A DNA stretch of 59,644 bases. It comes from Cryomorphaceae bacterium (GTDB taxonomy: Bacteria; Bacteroidota; Bacteroidia; Flavobacteriales; Schleiferiaceae). Shown one piece after another: positions 47,520 to 57,035 of this stretch (position 1 is its first letter; each line of letters starts with the position of its first letter). The translations under genes were made by a program, and so were the position numbers. The notes below the pieces were generated by a model that saw only the letters and a list, made by a program, of their open reading frames with translations, was not told the origin of the DNA and did not search any database. Location of the stretch: contig JAFIEY010000020.1 of NCBI GenBank assembly GCA_020832345.1, forward strand, positions 1 through 59,644, written 5' to 3'.

Positions 47520-47552
47520 TTTGTAATTACCCTAATAATAAGTATATATTTG
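47520..47552 (+). promoter_or_regulatory. Promoter of the phase-variable secreted protein
   Basis: TTTG (47520-47523), a 21-bp spacer and TATATTTG (47545-47552) form a textbook Bacteroidota promoter. A ribosome-binding GGAGG (47609-47613) precedes the ATG at 47618. This supports translation starting upstream of the octanucleotide repeat. Confidence 0.7.
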
Positions 47553-47660
47553 GATTTTTACATATCCTTATAAAATTATATTTTTAATTAAATTTGTTTT
47601 ATAAATTTGGAGGACAAATGTTTAATTTTAATTTTTTTATGATGAAAAAGTTTTATTTTC

Positions 47661-47700
47661 GGCCAAACGGCCAAACGGCCAAACGGCCAAACGGCGAAAT
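47661..47700 (+). repeat. Octanucleotide tandem repeat in the start of the secreted-protein gene
   Basis: Four perfect copies of GGCCAAAC (47661-47692) are followed by a degenerate fifth (GGCGAAAT). The tract lies between the ribosome-binding site/ATG at 47618 and the signal-peptide frame. Because 8 is not a multiple of 3, each unit gained or lost shifts the frame. Confidence 0.9.
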
Positions 47701-47745
47701 GAGATCTCCCCACCTGTAAAATTCCTCCGTGGATTTTTATGTAGC

Positions 47746-50700
47746 TTGTTCATATTACTGTTTTCAACAGGGGTGGGTTTTGCTCAGACAGATGGAATTG
47801 AATCTGCATTTGCTATTCCTTACTCTCATTTTGGGAATGAGCTACCTTATGATTTTGATGAAGAAAGTGCCCTTCAGGAAAACTATTTATTTCGGTGGCC
47901 TTTGCCTTTTGTCTCAGGAAACTTTGAGGTAAAGGTGAGGATACATTATGTAAATGCAAATGGAAACACCGTGCCGCAGCAAATGATTGATGATGCAAAA
48001 CAGTTTGCTTATGACATCTATTCAGAACGGGATATAATAATCGATTATATGCCAGATGTTATTTATCAACCACAGGATTGGACTCCAATTAATTTAAATG
48101 GTTATACTATTTCTATGTTATTTTCTGATTTCTTTGAGGTAGTTCCTCCTTCAACTGGGTTTAATGAGGATGAAATTCACATGGTAATTTTTGATGATGA
48201 TTATTTATCTAGTTATATGAATAATTTGATGCCACCCTTCTCAAATCAAACTAATCCCGCTACACGACCACGTGTCAATGTTTATTGGGATAAAATCCCT
48301 TCAAGAAATGTTGCAGTTGCGTGGCCCACACAAAAAACGTTTAATTATTACTTTGGGCCATTTAATGAACAAAAAATTATCAACGCAGGTGTTTCCGGAG
48401 GGATAGGCTGTGCTTTAGGACTTATTCCACTCGAACTTTCTGATGTAATAGGAGATTACACCAATGGATTCGTACCAATAGAGACAAGTGGTAGAACTGA
48501 CTGCCATAAATCAGGAGATTTTCTTTGTGACACAAAACCCCCTATAGGTGAAAATAGTTTTAATTCGGTTACTTGTGATTTTACGCCTCCGGGCTTTGAG
48601 AAATTTCCCACACCTAGTGGCAATGTAATGTCTTATCATCAAAATGCTTATGGATGTATTGATCATATTACAGAAGAACAGGCGCGAAAAATTAGATATG
48701 TTTTTTCCAATGACTTCGAAATGTATGGTTGTTTAAATGGCAATTCAACTTTGGAATTTGAAGATTTTGAAATTACGTCCATGTACACCATAATCGATCA
48801 AAATACAACATGGACTAAGCCAGCAGCCGTTCATATTCTTAAAATCGAGGAAGGGGTGACATTTACGACCAATTCTAGAATTGACTTTGCTCCGGGAAAT
48901 CTTGATGAAACTAATGAGCCTTTTCACGATCCTCATATAGTTAGAAAACCAGCAGATTATTCAAATGGCTACACGCAAGAAATAATTTTTGACAATGGTG
49001 ACTATATGGCCCAAGCAACAGTTGAGGCTACTGGTCGATTTAATATTTTTGGGGGTGAACTTAATAGTTATTATTCTTACCATCCTTGGATGGGGGTGAC
49101 TGTAGCAGGTAATAGATATCAGCCCCAAACTTCGGCTTATCAAGGAATAGTTCATTTTCAAGATGCTACAGTAAGGATGGCTCATGAGGTTATTTATCCA
49201 AACGCTCGCGAATGTTTACCTAATTCAAATTATTGTAGAGGTCCAAGAATTTCTAGCACAACGGGTTCTTATGTTTTTGCCTTTGATACAGATTTTATTA
49301 ATTGCCGACGTGTAATTGGTTTTAGAGCCTATGCAAATATGCGAAATGTTGGTGGAACTCCACGTGAGCTAAACAACGTTTCTCACTTTACCCGCTGTAA
49401 CATTTTACATAATGATGGCTATCGTTTTCCTAGTGTTCCAATCGGAATTACACTTCACATGGTTAATGGTGTAAAAATTACCGGCTGTAAATTTGAAAAT
49501 TCAATGTCTGATGTCGTGGCACAACATTTAAGCACTAGAGGTGACGCAGTTTTTGCTCAACAGGCAAATTTTTATATTGATGAAAATTGCCAAGGTCTGG
49601 GTTGTTTTTCACGTACCCCATCTACTATTTCAGGATACCATAGGGGGGTATTTGCTCAGAGTGCCCATCCAAGTGGCAAGCCTACCGTGGTTAAAAATAC
49701 CGAATTTAATTACAACTCCTATTCTGCTTATTTTGAGAATACCAATTATTTTGAATTTGAAGATAATGTGTTAAATATGCCTCCTGGTTTACAAAATCAA
49801 TTTAATTTTCATTCACCCAATCCTTATGGACTTTATGTGAAATCCTCGATAAATTTTACTGTTGAAGGAAATTTTTTCACCGAAGCACAAACAATTCCTA
49901 GTTATTTACCCCTACCATATCCGAGTGATCCTGCCGGAATGGTGGTTAATTCAACCTATACAGAAGCAGATGCTGCATACCGAAATACTTTTGAAGGTTT
50001 AAGACTTGGTTTATTAGCCCTCGGGCAAAATAGAACTGATAATTTTAATGGATTTCAAATTCGGTGTAATATCTTTAATGAAGGTGATTACGATATTTCA
50101 GTGCCTCCACCGGGAGAAGGGAATGAAAATAGTGTGGGAACTTATCAAGGATATGCACAATCTAGTTGGGAGCCAAAAGATTTAGCGGGAAATTTATTTA
50201 GTCATTTTTTAAACACACCCGGCGTACCCAATGACTTCAATAACGTTGGCAGTCCTTTTTGGGTTTTTTATAATTATCATGATGATCCTTCTGAGCCGAG
50301 ACTTGCTCCGAGACCAGATCATATATATAGAGTCTTTCCATATCCTTTAGACTGCGATTTTTTTCCAGAAGAAAGCTGTCCGCCCGGAGAGTATAATCCA
50401 AACATGGATATTGTTGTTATTGCAGAACCATTGACTAGTGGTCAGTTGCACGATCTCAAAAATGATTATTTTTCCGATTATGAACTCCTTCATCAACTCA
50501 TCGATCAAGGAAATACGCCACAGCTACTGGCTGATATTTTCTCATATCCAGAGTCTGAATATTATGATTTATTTTTGGACTTAATGAGTCAATCCCCCTA
50601 TTTATCGGAAGAGGCATTAATTGAAATTATTAATACCCCAGGTTTTCCCGATGTGCTGTTGCGAAATTTGTTAATGGAAAATCCACAGTCTATAACAAAT

Positions 50701-51576
50701 GAAGGTGTTGAAGCTGCCATCATTGAGAGAATTCCTGCATTGCCCCAGTATATGATTGACGATATTTTTAATGCGACCGATTTATTTGGGCCAAAAGAGG
50801 CTTTAGAGTCGCGTATTGCTTATAAAAGAGCGAATTTTATGCGTCATGCTAATGCTATGTATAAGGTGTTGGTAAATGAAATGGCCGAAGACGACGAAAC
50901 AGCTTGGCTAACTGATTCACTATTGAGCTTACTAGATGTTATTAATTCGCCTCAATCCTTGTTGATGAAAGCCCAGTTTATGCAGTACTACGGAATGAGT
51001 GGATATGCTTCTGCTTATCAATCTGCTAAAAATTTGGTGAGTAGTTCAGATACATCCTTGATGTATCAGGAGATTGAAGGTTTGGCTGAATTGATGGAAT
51101 TGTCCTTGGATGTTCAGGACTCCCTCACCACATCTCAAATTCAAATTCTTGAATATTGGAGAAATACCGACTATCCAGCTGTACAGAGCTTGGCCTACGG
51201 TATGTTGCGACAAAACGGAGTGGCAACTGATTCCCTGCTGTATGATCCTGTAATTATGCCTGCTCCCATTCCAAAGTCGAGAATCCAAAGGAAAATTCAT
51301 GATACCAAGGTAAATCCCAATAGAATGAAGCTTTATCCTAATCCGGCAAAGGATTATACTGTTTTGCATTATGAGCTTAGTGGTGTAGATCGGAAGATCA
51401 ATTACCGCATGATTGATTTAAATGGTAAATCCTTAATGCAAAACTCAATTGATGCCAAAGTAAAAGGCGATGAAATTATTGCCCTTCCAAATGTGGCCAA
51501 TGGAACCTACATACTAATAGTGGAAGAGGAGAATGGCACCTTGATTGAATCTATTAAAATCAATATTGTAAAGTAA
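47746..51576 (+). CDS. Secreted M43-like (degenerate) and beta-helix protein with T9SS tail; start out of frame
   Basis: The frame encodes about 1276 residues from a TTG at 47746, but reads open upstream through KFLRGFLCSLFILLFSTGVG as a full signal peptide. The best start (ATG 47618 with GGAGG) is in another frame because of the octamer tract and meets a TGA within about 30 codons. The N-terminal 300 residues resemble M43 metallopeptidases: GDFLCDTKPP, NVMSYHQNAYGC and DHITEEQARKIRYVF (Met-turn and end helix). At the zinc site the expected HExxHxxG is SGGIGCALGL, so the catalytic residues are gone. Residues 400-850 are beta-helix-like, 880-1150 helical repeats, and the end KLYPNPAKDY...GTYILIVEEENG is the type IX sorting tail. 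Confidence 0.85.
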   Translation: MFILLFSTGVGFAQTDGIESAFAIPYSHFGNELPYDFDEESALQENYLFRWPLPFVSGNFEVKVRIHYVNANGNTVPQQMIDDAKQFAYDIYSERDIIIDYMPDVIYQPQDWTPINLNGYTISMLFSDFFEVVPPSTGFNEDEIHMVIFDDDYLSSYMNNLMPPFSNQTNPATRPRVNVYWDKIPSRNVAVAWPTQKTFNYYFGPFNEQKIINAGVSGGIGCALGLIPLELSDVIGDYTNGFVPIETSGRTDCHKSGDFLCDTKPPIGENSFNSVTCDFTPPGFEKFPTPSGNVMSYHQNAYGCIDHITEEQARKIRYVFSNDFEMYGCLNGNSTLEFEDFEITSMYTIIDQNTTWTKPAAVHILKIEEGVTFTTNSRIDFAPGNLDETNEPFHDPHIVRKPADYSNGYTQEIIFDNGDYMAQATVEATGRFNIFGGELNSYYSYHPWMGVTVAGNRYQPQTSAYQGIVHFQDATVRMAHEVIYPNARECLPNSNYCRGPRISSTTGSYVFAFDTDFINCRRVIGFRAYANMRNVGGTPRELNNVSHFTRCNILHNDGYRFPSVPIGITLHMVNGVKITGCKFENSMSDVVAQHLSTRGDAVFAQQANFYIDENCQGLGCFSRTPSTISGYHRGVFAQSAHPSGKPTVVKNTEFNYNSYSAYFENTNYFEFEDNVLNMPPGLQNQFNFHSPNPYGLYVKSSINFTVEGNFFTEAQTIPSYLPLPYPSDPAGMVVNSTYTEADAAYRNTFEGLRLGLLALGQNRTDNFNGFQIRCNIFNEGDYDISVPPPGEGNENSVGTYQGYAQSSWEPKDLAGNLFSHFLNTPGVPNDFNNVGSPFWVFYNYHDDPSEPRLAPRPDHIYRVFPYPLDCDFFPEESCPPGEYNPNMDIVVIAEPLTSGQLHDLKNDYFSDYELLHQLIDQGNTPQLLADIFSYPESEYYDLFLDLMSQSPYLSEEALIEIINTPGFPDVLLRNLLMENPQSITNEGVEAAIIERIPALPQYMIDDIFNATDLFGPKEALESRIAYKRANFMRHANAMYKVLVNEMAEDDETAWLTDSLLSLLDVINSPQSLLMKAQFMQYYGMSGYASAYQSAKNLVSSSDTSLMYQEIEGLAELMELSLDVQDSLTTSQIQILEYWRNTDYPAVQSLAYGMLRQNGVATDSLLYDPVIMPAPIPKSRIQRKIHDTKVNPNRMKLYPNPAKDYTVLHYELSGVDRKINYRMIDLNGKSLMQNSIDAKVKGDEIIALPNVANGTYILIVEEENGTLIESIKINIVK

Positions 51577-51583
51577 TATTTTA

Positions 51584-51616
51584 AAAACGTAGAGGGATAA
51601 ACCCTCTACGTTTTTT
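51584..51616 (+). terminator. Intrinsic terminator after the phase-variable gene
   Basis: AACGTAGAGGG, loop ATAAA and CCCTCTACGTT form an 11-bp perfect stem ending in a T run (51611-51616), 10-40 bp after the stop codon. Confidence 0.9.
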
Positions 51617-51627
51617 ATCTTAAAATC

Positions 51628-53289
51628 ATGAAAAATAAAATAATTATTTTAATTGTTGCACAATTACTCAGTGTGTGCGTAAATGCACAACAAGTGCCCA
51701 AAACCTTTTTGGAGCATTATCAAGGACTTTTTTTAAATGATATTGTGGATTTAAAAGATTCAACATATATGATTTTAGTCAGAAGAAATATTTTAATTGA
51801 AAATAGGGGTGTGAGAATTGTAATATTAAATTCCTTTGGTGATATCATTGACAGCATGTCGGTGGAAGATCCGATAATTGATGGTGGACTGAGAAATGAA
51901 ACGTTTTCATTTATTAATGATACTACCTTTATTACAGCTTATTATTCCTCGACTAAACCAGATAATAATACTACTCTTGTAAAAATTATAATTAAACCCA
52001 ATCTTGACACCATAGCTACCAAAGTAATTGACGCAATATATGCCGATACAATCTATCCATGGAATAATTGGCAGGGATATTTGATGACCAATATTATGCG
52101 TTTGAAAAATGGGAACTCACTTTTGGTGGGTAGTATAGTTGGTCAACAAAATTTTAATTTACCCTATTTTGTTGAGGTGGATGACGATTTAAACATGGTA
52201 CGTGATTTTATTTATTATGACTCAACATATAGTTATTTGGTTGAAAATTGTCGTGAGCTTGCTGATGGTTCTTTTATTATCAGTGGGCAGGTAAACCTAT
52301 ATGGAGGTAATAATTGGCAACAAACAAATCGTTGGCGGCGGGCTTTTATTGCTAGAATTGATTCCATGGGAAATAAAATATGGTGGCGCAATTTCCCCTC
52401 CGAGGCCCCGGAGCCGTTCAGTCGCAATTTTTGGGTAACGGATTATCCGGCGACTTTTGATTTGACACCCGACAGCACATTGGGCATGGTATATTTCCAA
52501 CATTTGTCATGTTCAGATTCTTTGCACCACAATAGCTGTGGAAATGGATATGCCGTTGATCGAGTTGGTAGGTATCGGTTTATGTCCTTTGATTTGGATG
52601 GTAATTTACTCTTTAATAAATATCTAACGCACGATAAATTTAGAATTTTTAATCACAGGAGTTTTACTTCATATAATTTGAGGTGGGTGCCAAATGGTGG
52701 CGGGTATATTTTGGCGGCAAATTATATCGATGATCATACTAACCACGGATTTCTTTATCGTCTGGACAAAAATGCGGACAGTATATGGTGGCGCGAGCCA
52801 AAAATTCGTTTGTCAGATCCGTTTATGGATCGATATAAAGTACATGTAGCCAAACAGACGGATGACGGTGGCTTTATCGGGGTAGGTCATATTATAAGTT
52901 TGCAAAGTTTGCTCGATAATTTTACGCAAAGTGCTTCAGGTGTTTTAGTCTTTAAACTCGACAGCAACGGTTGCTACGAGCCGGGCATTTGCCCCAATTC
53001 CAGCTTGCATGTAGAAAAGGTGTTTTCATCTGTGGCGGGGGTCAATATTTACCCCAATCCGGCATATCGGGTTTTAAACGTGGAGCTGGAAGGTATTCGG
53101 GGTGAGTGTCGCATTATAATGCGCAATATGCAGGGCCAAACGGTACATGAACAATCTGTAGAAAACGAATATGGCAGCTCGGTTAAAACGGAATTTGCTG
53201 TTCATCAACTCGCCTCAGGTATGTATATCGTCGAAATACATGGACATCAAGGCTTGTTGCAAACAAAAAAAATTATTGTAAATCAGTAA
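51628..53289 (+). CDS. Secreted protein with T9SS tail
   Basis: The 553-residue protein has the signal peptide MKNKIIILIVAQLLSVCVNA-Q. The body (30-450) has beta-strand repeats with recurring motifs such as ELADGSFIISGQ, PNGGGYILAANY and TDDGGFIGVGH, spaced like blades of a beta-propeller. The end VNIYPNPAYRVLNVEL...SGMYIVEIHGHQGLLQTKKIIVNQ is the type A sorting signal. No enzymatic motif. The next gene begins 10 bp later, so they are co-transcribed. Confidence 0.85.
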   Translation: MKNKIIILIVAQLLSVCVNAQQVPKTFLEHYQGLFLNDIVDLKDSTYMILVRRNILIENRGVRIVILNSFGDIIDSMSVEDPIIDGGLRNETFSFINDTTFITAYYSSTKPDNNTTLVKIIIKPNLDTIATKVIDAIYADTIYPWNNWQGYLMTNIMRLKNGNSLLVGSIVGQQNFNLPYFVEVDDDLNMVRDFIYYDSTYSYLVENCRELADGSFIISGQVNLYGGNNWQQTNRWRRAFIARIDSMGNKIWWRNFPSEAPEPFSRNFWVTDYPATFDLTPDSTLGMVYFQHLSCSDSLHHNSCGNGYAVDRVGRYRFMSFDLDGNLLFNKYLTHDKFRIFNHRSFTSYNLRWVPNGGGYILAANYIDDHTNHGFLYRLDKNADSIWWREPKIRLSDPFMDRYKVHVAKQTDDGGFIGVGHIISLQSLLDNFTQSASGVLVFKLDSNGCYEPGICPNSSLHVEKVFSSVAGVNIYPNPAYRVLNVELEGIRGECRIIMRNMQGQTVHEQSVENEYGSSVKTEFAVHQLASGMYIVEIHGHQGLLQTKKIIVNQ

Positions 53290-53299
53290 ATAAGAAATT

Positions 53300-54319
53300 A
53301 TGAGGAATTATAATATAATAAACCTTTTCCGTGGAATTTCATTTCCGTTGTTGTCTTTGGTTTTGATTGTTGGGTGTGGAAAAGACGATGAAGACGATAA
53401 GCCGAAGAAAGGTGGGAAAAAACTCGAGTGTCAATCCACAATATCCATTGAAGAAATAACTTTTTTTTCGGCAGAGGTTCATTTGGCATGGGACTGCGAG
53501 GTAGAACCCAAAGTGCAAAACATCGGAGTAATTTATGCTGTGGGAAAGGAACCGTCAGAAGGGGATAGTATTGTTTGGGCCGATGAAATCATAGAAAAAC
53601 AAATGGTTGTTTTGGGAGATTTACAAGCGGAGAGTACATATTTGGTTAAAATGGTCATTGAATCAAAAGGTGACCGCTGGTATAGTTCTGCGAAATCATT
53701 CACTACAGAAGCGGCGCCTACTTACGTTTACGATATTGAAAACAACCAATATCCCACTGTATTTATCAGTGGCCGGGAGTGGATGGCCGAAAACCTTCGC
53801 ACCACAAAGTACAACGATGGTGTTCCAATAATTCAAATCACTAATTTGTTTTATTGGCCTAATGATTCCGTTGGGGTATTTTCTCATTATAATCATTCCT
53901 CCGTGCATTCTCTTGTAGCAGGTGTCTTTTACAACTGGGTGGCAGTGAATACGGGTAAACTTTGCCCACAAGGCTGGAGTGTGCCCACGGCTCAAGAATT
54001 TGTAGAACTCAGCGATTATCTCGGAGGAGATGCTGTGTCGGGAGGAGCACTAAAAAAAATGAATACTGCATATTGGACAGAGCCAAATCGCGATGCAGCA
54101 AACACGCATGGATTTTCTGCTGTTGGCAGCGGAATGATTTACCACGAATTCTTTGGTTCCTTTGCTTCGCGAAACATAATTGGACCACTTTGGTCGTCCA
54201 CTGAATTCGATGCTAGTCGGGCAAATTACAGATTATTGCATTACAACGACGGACATTTCATTTCAAAGCGGGGTAAAAAAACCCACGGGATGTGTGTAAG
54301 GTGCTTGAAGGATGAGTAG
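53300..54319 (+). CDS. Lipoprotein with fibrobacter-type (FISUMP) domain
   Basis: The 339-residue protein has a lipoprotein signal ending at LVLIVGCGKDDEDD, then a fibronectin-like segment (50-140). From residue 145 it shows the FISUMP domain: WMAENLRTTKYNDG, AGVFYNWVAVNTGKLCPQGW, SVPTAQEFVELSDYLGG and GPLWSSTEFDASRANYR, and a final GMCVRCLKDE. The domain is widespread in Bacteroidota and Fibrobacteres surface proteins; its function is unknown. Operon partner of the secreted protein at 51628. Confidence 0.88.
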   Translation: MRNYNIINLFRGISFPLLSLVLIVGCGKDDEDDKPKKGGKKLECQSTISIEEITFFSAEVHLAWDCEVEPKVQNIGVIYAVGKEPSEGDSIVWADEIIEKQMVVLGDLQAESTYLVKMVIESKGDRWYSSAKSFTTEAAPTYVYDIENNQYPTVFISGREWMAENLRTTKYNDGVPIIQITNLFYWPNDSVGVFSHYNHSSVHSLVAGVFYNWVAVNTGKLCPQGWSVPTAQEFVELSDYLGGDAVSGGALKKMNTAYWTEPNRDAANTHGFSAVGSGMIYHEFFGSFASRNIIGPLWSSTEFDASRANYRLLHYNDGHFISKRGKKTHGMCVRCLKDE

Positions 54320-54326
54320 TAAACTA

Positions 54327-54383
54327 TGAGTTCACTTCAAAAAGCAAGATTTTGACAGAAAAGGACTTTTTGGAGCAGTCTCA
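54327..54383. repeat. Short dispersed palindromic element, copy 3 (inverted)
   Basis: The 57-bp element has TGAGTTCACTTCAAAAAG and CTTTTTGGAGCAGTCTCA as ends and AAGATTTTGACAGAAAAGG as core, the reverse of copy 1. It begins 7 bp after the FISUMP stop and ends 1 bp before the stop of hemN, again filling a gap between convergent genes. Confidence 0.7.
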
Positions 54384-54384
54384 A

Positions 54385-55740
54385 CTATATCGCTTGTGAA
54401 GATCTATTTTGCATCTTCTCACCCAACAAGGGGTAATATGCGTCGAAAACGGAGCAGACATTGCGCAGAAGTGTGGTCCCAAATTCGGTAAGGGTAAGGC
54501 CGTAATCCAGACGTATGAGAAGTCCGTCGGATTCCATCTCGGCAAGTGCGGTTTCTCTTCCGGTTTCTTCCAACCAATCTTGCATGTCGCTATTCCATTC
54601 GGCTTTTCGATAGCAGGCAATGGACTGTATAATTTCCCGGGCGTATTTTTCTCTTTCATCTATCAGGTGTCCCTTGATGACAGGACTTTCGCCTGCTTTT
54701 ATCATTTTTTGATATACCTCATTTTTCTTTTCGTTTTGCCAATAAGCACCCCCAACATCTGATATGGCCGAGGTGCCCAGTCCGAGGATAATGCGTTCCC
54801 GCTTGTGGGTGTAACCCATGAAATTGCGGTGCAACATTCTGTTTTCTTTATCCTTAAACATTCCGTCGTTGGGAAAGGCGAAGTGATCCATGCCTATATC
54901 CTCGTAGCCGGCTCCTAAAAACGCAGTCCGCCCCATTTGGTGGAGCAGAAGCTTGGTTTCCGGGCGGGGAAGGTCGTTTTCATCATAAGCTCGTTGACCG
55001 GGACTTGTCCAGGGTACGTGCGCATACGAGTAAAATGCGAGTCTGTCGGGTTTTAATTCCACAGTTTTTTGCAAGGTATCTGCAAAGCTGGTTTCATTTT
55101 GAAATGGAAGGCCGTAAATAAGGTCAAAATTGATGGAGGTATAACCGATTTCTCGGGCTTGTCGGCAAACGCGATTTACGTCTTCGGTGGTTTGAAACCG
55201 GTGAATGGCCGTCTGGACTTTTGGATCAAAATCTTGAACACCCAAACTCAGTCTGCGGAAGCCTAAATCGAAAAGGGTTTGAAGATGTTCGCGGGTGGTG
55301 TTCCCCGGATGCGCTTCAAAACTGTACATTTCTCCTGGTGAAACGTGCGGTTGTTGCAGGATGTTTTCCAGAAGGTATCGTAAATTTTCCGGCGCAAAAA
55401 AGGTAGGTGTGCCGCCACCCAGGTGAATACCCGTGATTTGGACATTTTCATCTAAGCCTTTTAAGTGCTGCGCAAATTCTTTGAGAAGGGTAGAAATGTA
55501 CGGCTGTTCCACCAAATGATTTTTGGTAATGCGCTTGTTGCAGCCACAATAGGTGCAAAGGCTTTCGCAAAACGGCAAGTGGATGTACATGGCAAATCCA
55601 CCATGGGTATTTGCTTCCCTTACCCATCTCACCCGGGCTTCGGTGGGGTCAAAATCGCGGACATTCCAGTCGGGTACTGTGGGGTAAGACGTATATCGAG
55701 GAACTGCTACATTGTATTTCTCCCAAATATTGCGCTGCAT
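54385..55740 (-). CDS. hemN: Oxygen-independent coproporphyrinogen III oxidase
   Basis: With the ATG at 55740 (MQRNIWEKYNVAVPRYTSYP) the protein has 451 residues, the usual HemN length. The radical-SAM motif is HLPFCESLCTYCGCNKR (Cys at about 58, 62, 65, plus 67). GIHLGGGTPTFF, INFDLIYGLPFQ and MDHFAFPNDG follow, all standard HemN blocks. It converts coproporphyrinogen III to protoporphyrinogen IX without oxygen. It fits with hemJ about 8 kb away, which acts on the next step. Confidence 0.95.
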   Translation of the reverse strand: MQRNIWEKYNVAVPRYTSYPTVPDWNVRDFDPTEARVRWVREANTHGGFAMYIHLPFCESLCTYCGCNKRITKNHLVEQPYISTLLKEFAQHLKGLDENVQITGIHLGGGTPTFFAPENLRYLLENILQQPHVSPGEMYSFEAHPGNTTREHLQTLFDLGFRRLSLGVQDFDPKVQTAIHRFQTTEDVNRVCRQAREIGYTSINFDLIYGLPFQNETSFADTLQKTVELKPDRLAFYSYAHVPWTSPGQRAYDENDLPRPETKLLLHQMGRTAFLGAGYEDIGMDHFAFPNDGMFKDKENRMLHRNFMGYTHKRERIILGLGTSAISDVGGAYWQNEKKNEVYQKMIKAGESPVIKGHLIDEREKYAREIIQSIACYRKAEWNSDMQDWLEETGRETALAEMESDGLLIRLDYGLTLTEFGTTLLRNVCSVFDAYYPLLGEKMQNRSSQAI

Positions 55741-55804
55741 CATAACCTTGCCTTTTTGATGGTGCAAAGTTCCGTAAAATCAAAGAAATGAAAAATGATG
55801 CCCG

Positions 55805-56845
55805 TCAGGTTTGCGGGGCGTTTTTACTGCGAAATCGCTGAAAAAGACGTCTGTTTTTTTCGCGGAATAACTCCCTTCTTTTTTCCTCCGGTAGCTGCAT
55901 GGCTTTTTGACAAGCCTCTGAACAGCAACCTTCGTATTTTTCATGGCAACTCGGACATTGAATAAACAATAAATTGCAATCGGGGTTTTTGCAATTGACG
56001 TGGGTATCACAAGTGGTTTCGCATTGGTGGCAATGCGCGATGACATCGTTGGAGATGCGTTCGCCTAGCCGGTCGTCAAAGACAAAGTTTTTGCCCTTAA
56101 AAGTATTTCGAATACCCTTTTCCACCACTTGTCGGTGGTAATCGATGATGCCGCCGTGCAATTGATTGACGTTTTTAAATCCGTGATGCCGCAACCAAGC
56201 ACTGGCTTTTTCACATCTAATGCCACCTGTGCAATACAGCATAATGGGTTCCTCTTCTTTTCCTTTGAGCATTTCCAGAACTTCGGGCAATTCTTCCCGG
56301 AAGGTTTCGGACTGTGGGCAGGTTGCACCCTCAAAATGCCCAATTTCAGATTCGTAGTGATTCCGCATGTCCACCACTGTCGCTTTTCCGGTTTCCAACA
56401 ATTCGTTCCAGGCCTCGGCAGTCAAGTGATTCCCCACATTACTGACGTCGAAAGTACCGTCATCCAATCCGTCTGCAACGATTTTATGGCGGACTTTTAC
56501 TGTGAGTTTTAAGAATGATTTCCCGTCGTCCTCGACAGCAACTTTGATGGGAATGTCTCGAAATTCTTCAATGTTGTACAGTTCCTCCAGAAATTGGTCG
56601 TAGTGGTGTTCCGGTACATTCATTTGGGCATTAATGCCCTCTTTGGCCAAATAAATTCTCCCCAAACAGTCAAGATTATTCCATAGGGCAAACAAATAAT
56701 CCCGCATTTGATTGGGGTATTCAATGCGGACGTATCGATAAAAACTTATGGTTTTCCGGGAAAAGGTTTCTGCATCCAGTTTATTTTGCAGCTCTCTTCT
56801 TCCTAATCGATTGACCAGACCTTTTTTGTGTGCGTTAGGATCCAT
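55805..56845 (-). CDS. trhO: tRNA uridine(34) hydroxylase, rhodanese-type
   Basis: The 346-residue protein begins with an acylphosphatase-like domain (FYRYVRIEYPNQMRDYLFA... GRIYLAKEGINAQMNVP). It then has a rhodanese domain with active-site YCTGGIRCEKASAWLRHHGF. The C-terminal tail is Cys-rich (CHQCETTCDTHVNCKNPDC, CPSCHEKYEGCC), probably metal-binding. Family members form 5-hydroxyuridine at the tRNA wobble position. All features match TrhO (YceA). Confidence 0.94.
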   Translation of the reverse strand: MDPNAHKKGLVNRLGRRELQNKLDAETFSRKTISFYRYVRIEYPNQMRDYLFALWNNLDCLGRIYLAKEGINAQMNVPEHHYDQFLEELYNIEEFRDIPIKVAVEDDGKSFLKLTVKVRHKIVADGLDDGTFDVSNVGNHLTAEAWNELLETGKATVVDMRNHYESEIGHFEGATCPQSETFREELPEVLEMLKGKEEEPIMLYCTGGIRCEKASAWLRHHGFKNVNQLHGGIIDYHRQVVEKGIRNTFKGKNFVFDDRLGERISNDVIAHCHQCETTCDTHVNCKNPDCNLLFIQCPSCHEKYEGCCSEACQKAMQLPEEKRRELFREKNRRLFQRFRSKNAPQT

Positions 56846-57035
56846 GGGGAAAATTTTTGCAAAAATACAAGACGGAGCGGGAAATAGGATTAAAAGGTTT
56901 GTTCATACATTCATATCGACGTTTTAACCATTTGATTATTTTCCTGTGGCATTTTTAATTACATTTGAATGCTCAAAGCCAATTTTGGTTTTGAAGATTT
57001 TGATGCATTTCTAATTGTTTAAAATTTAATTTATT

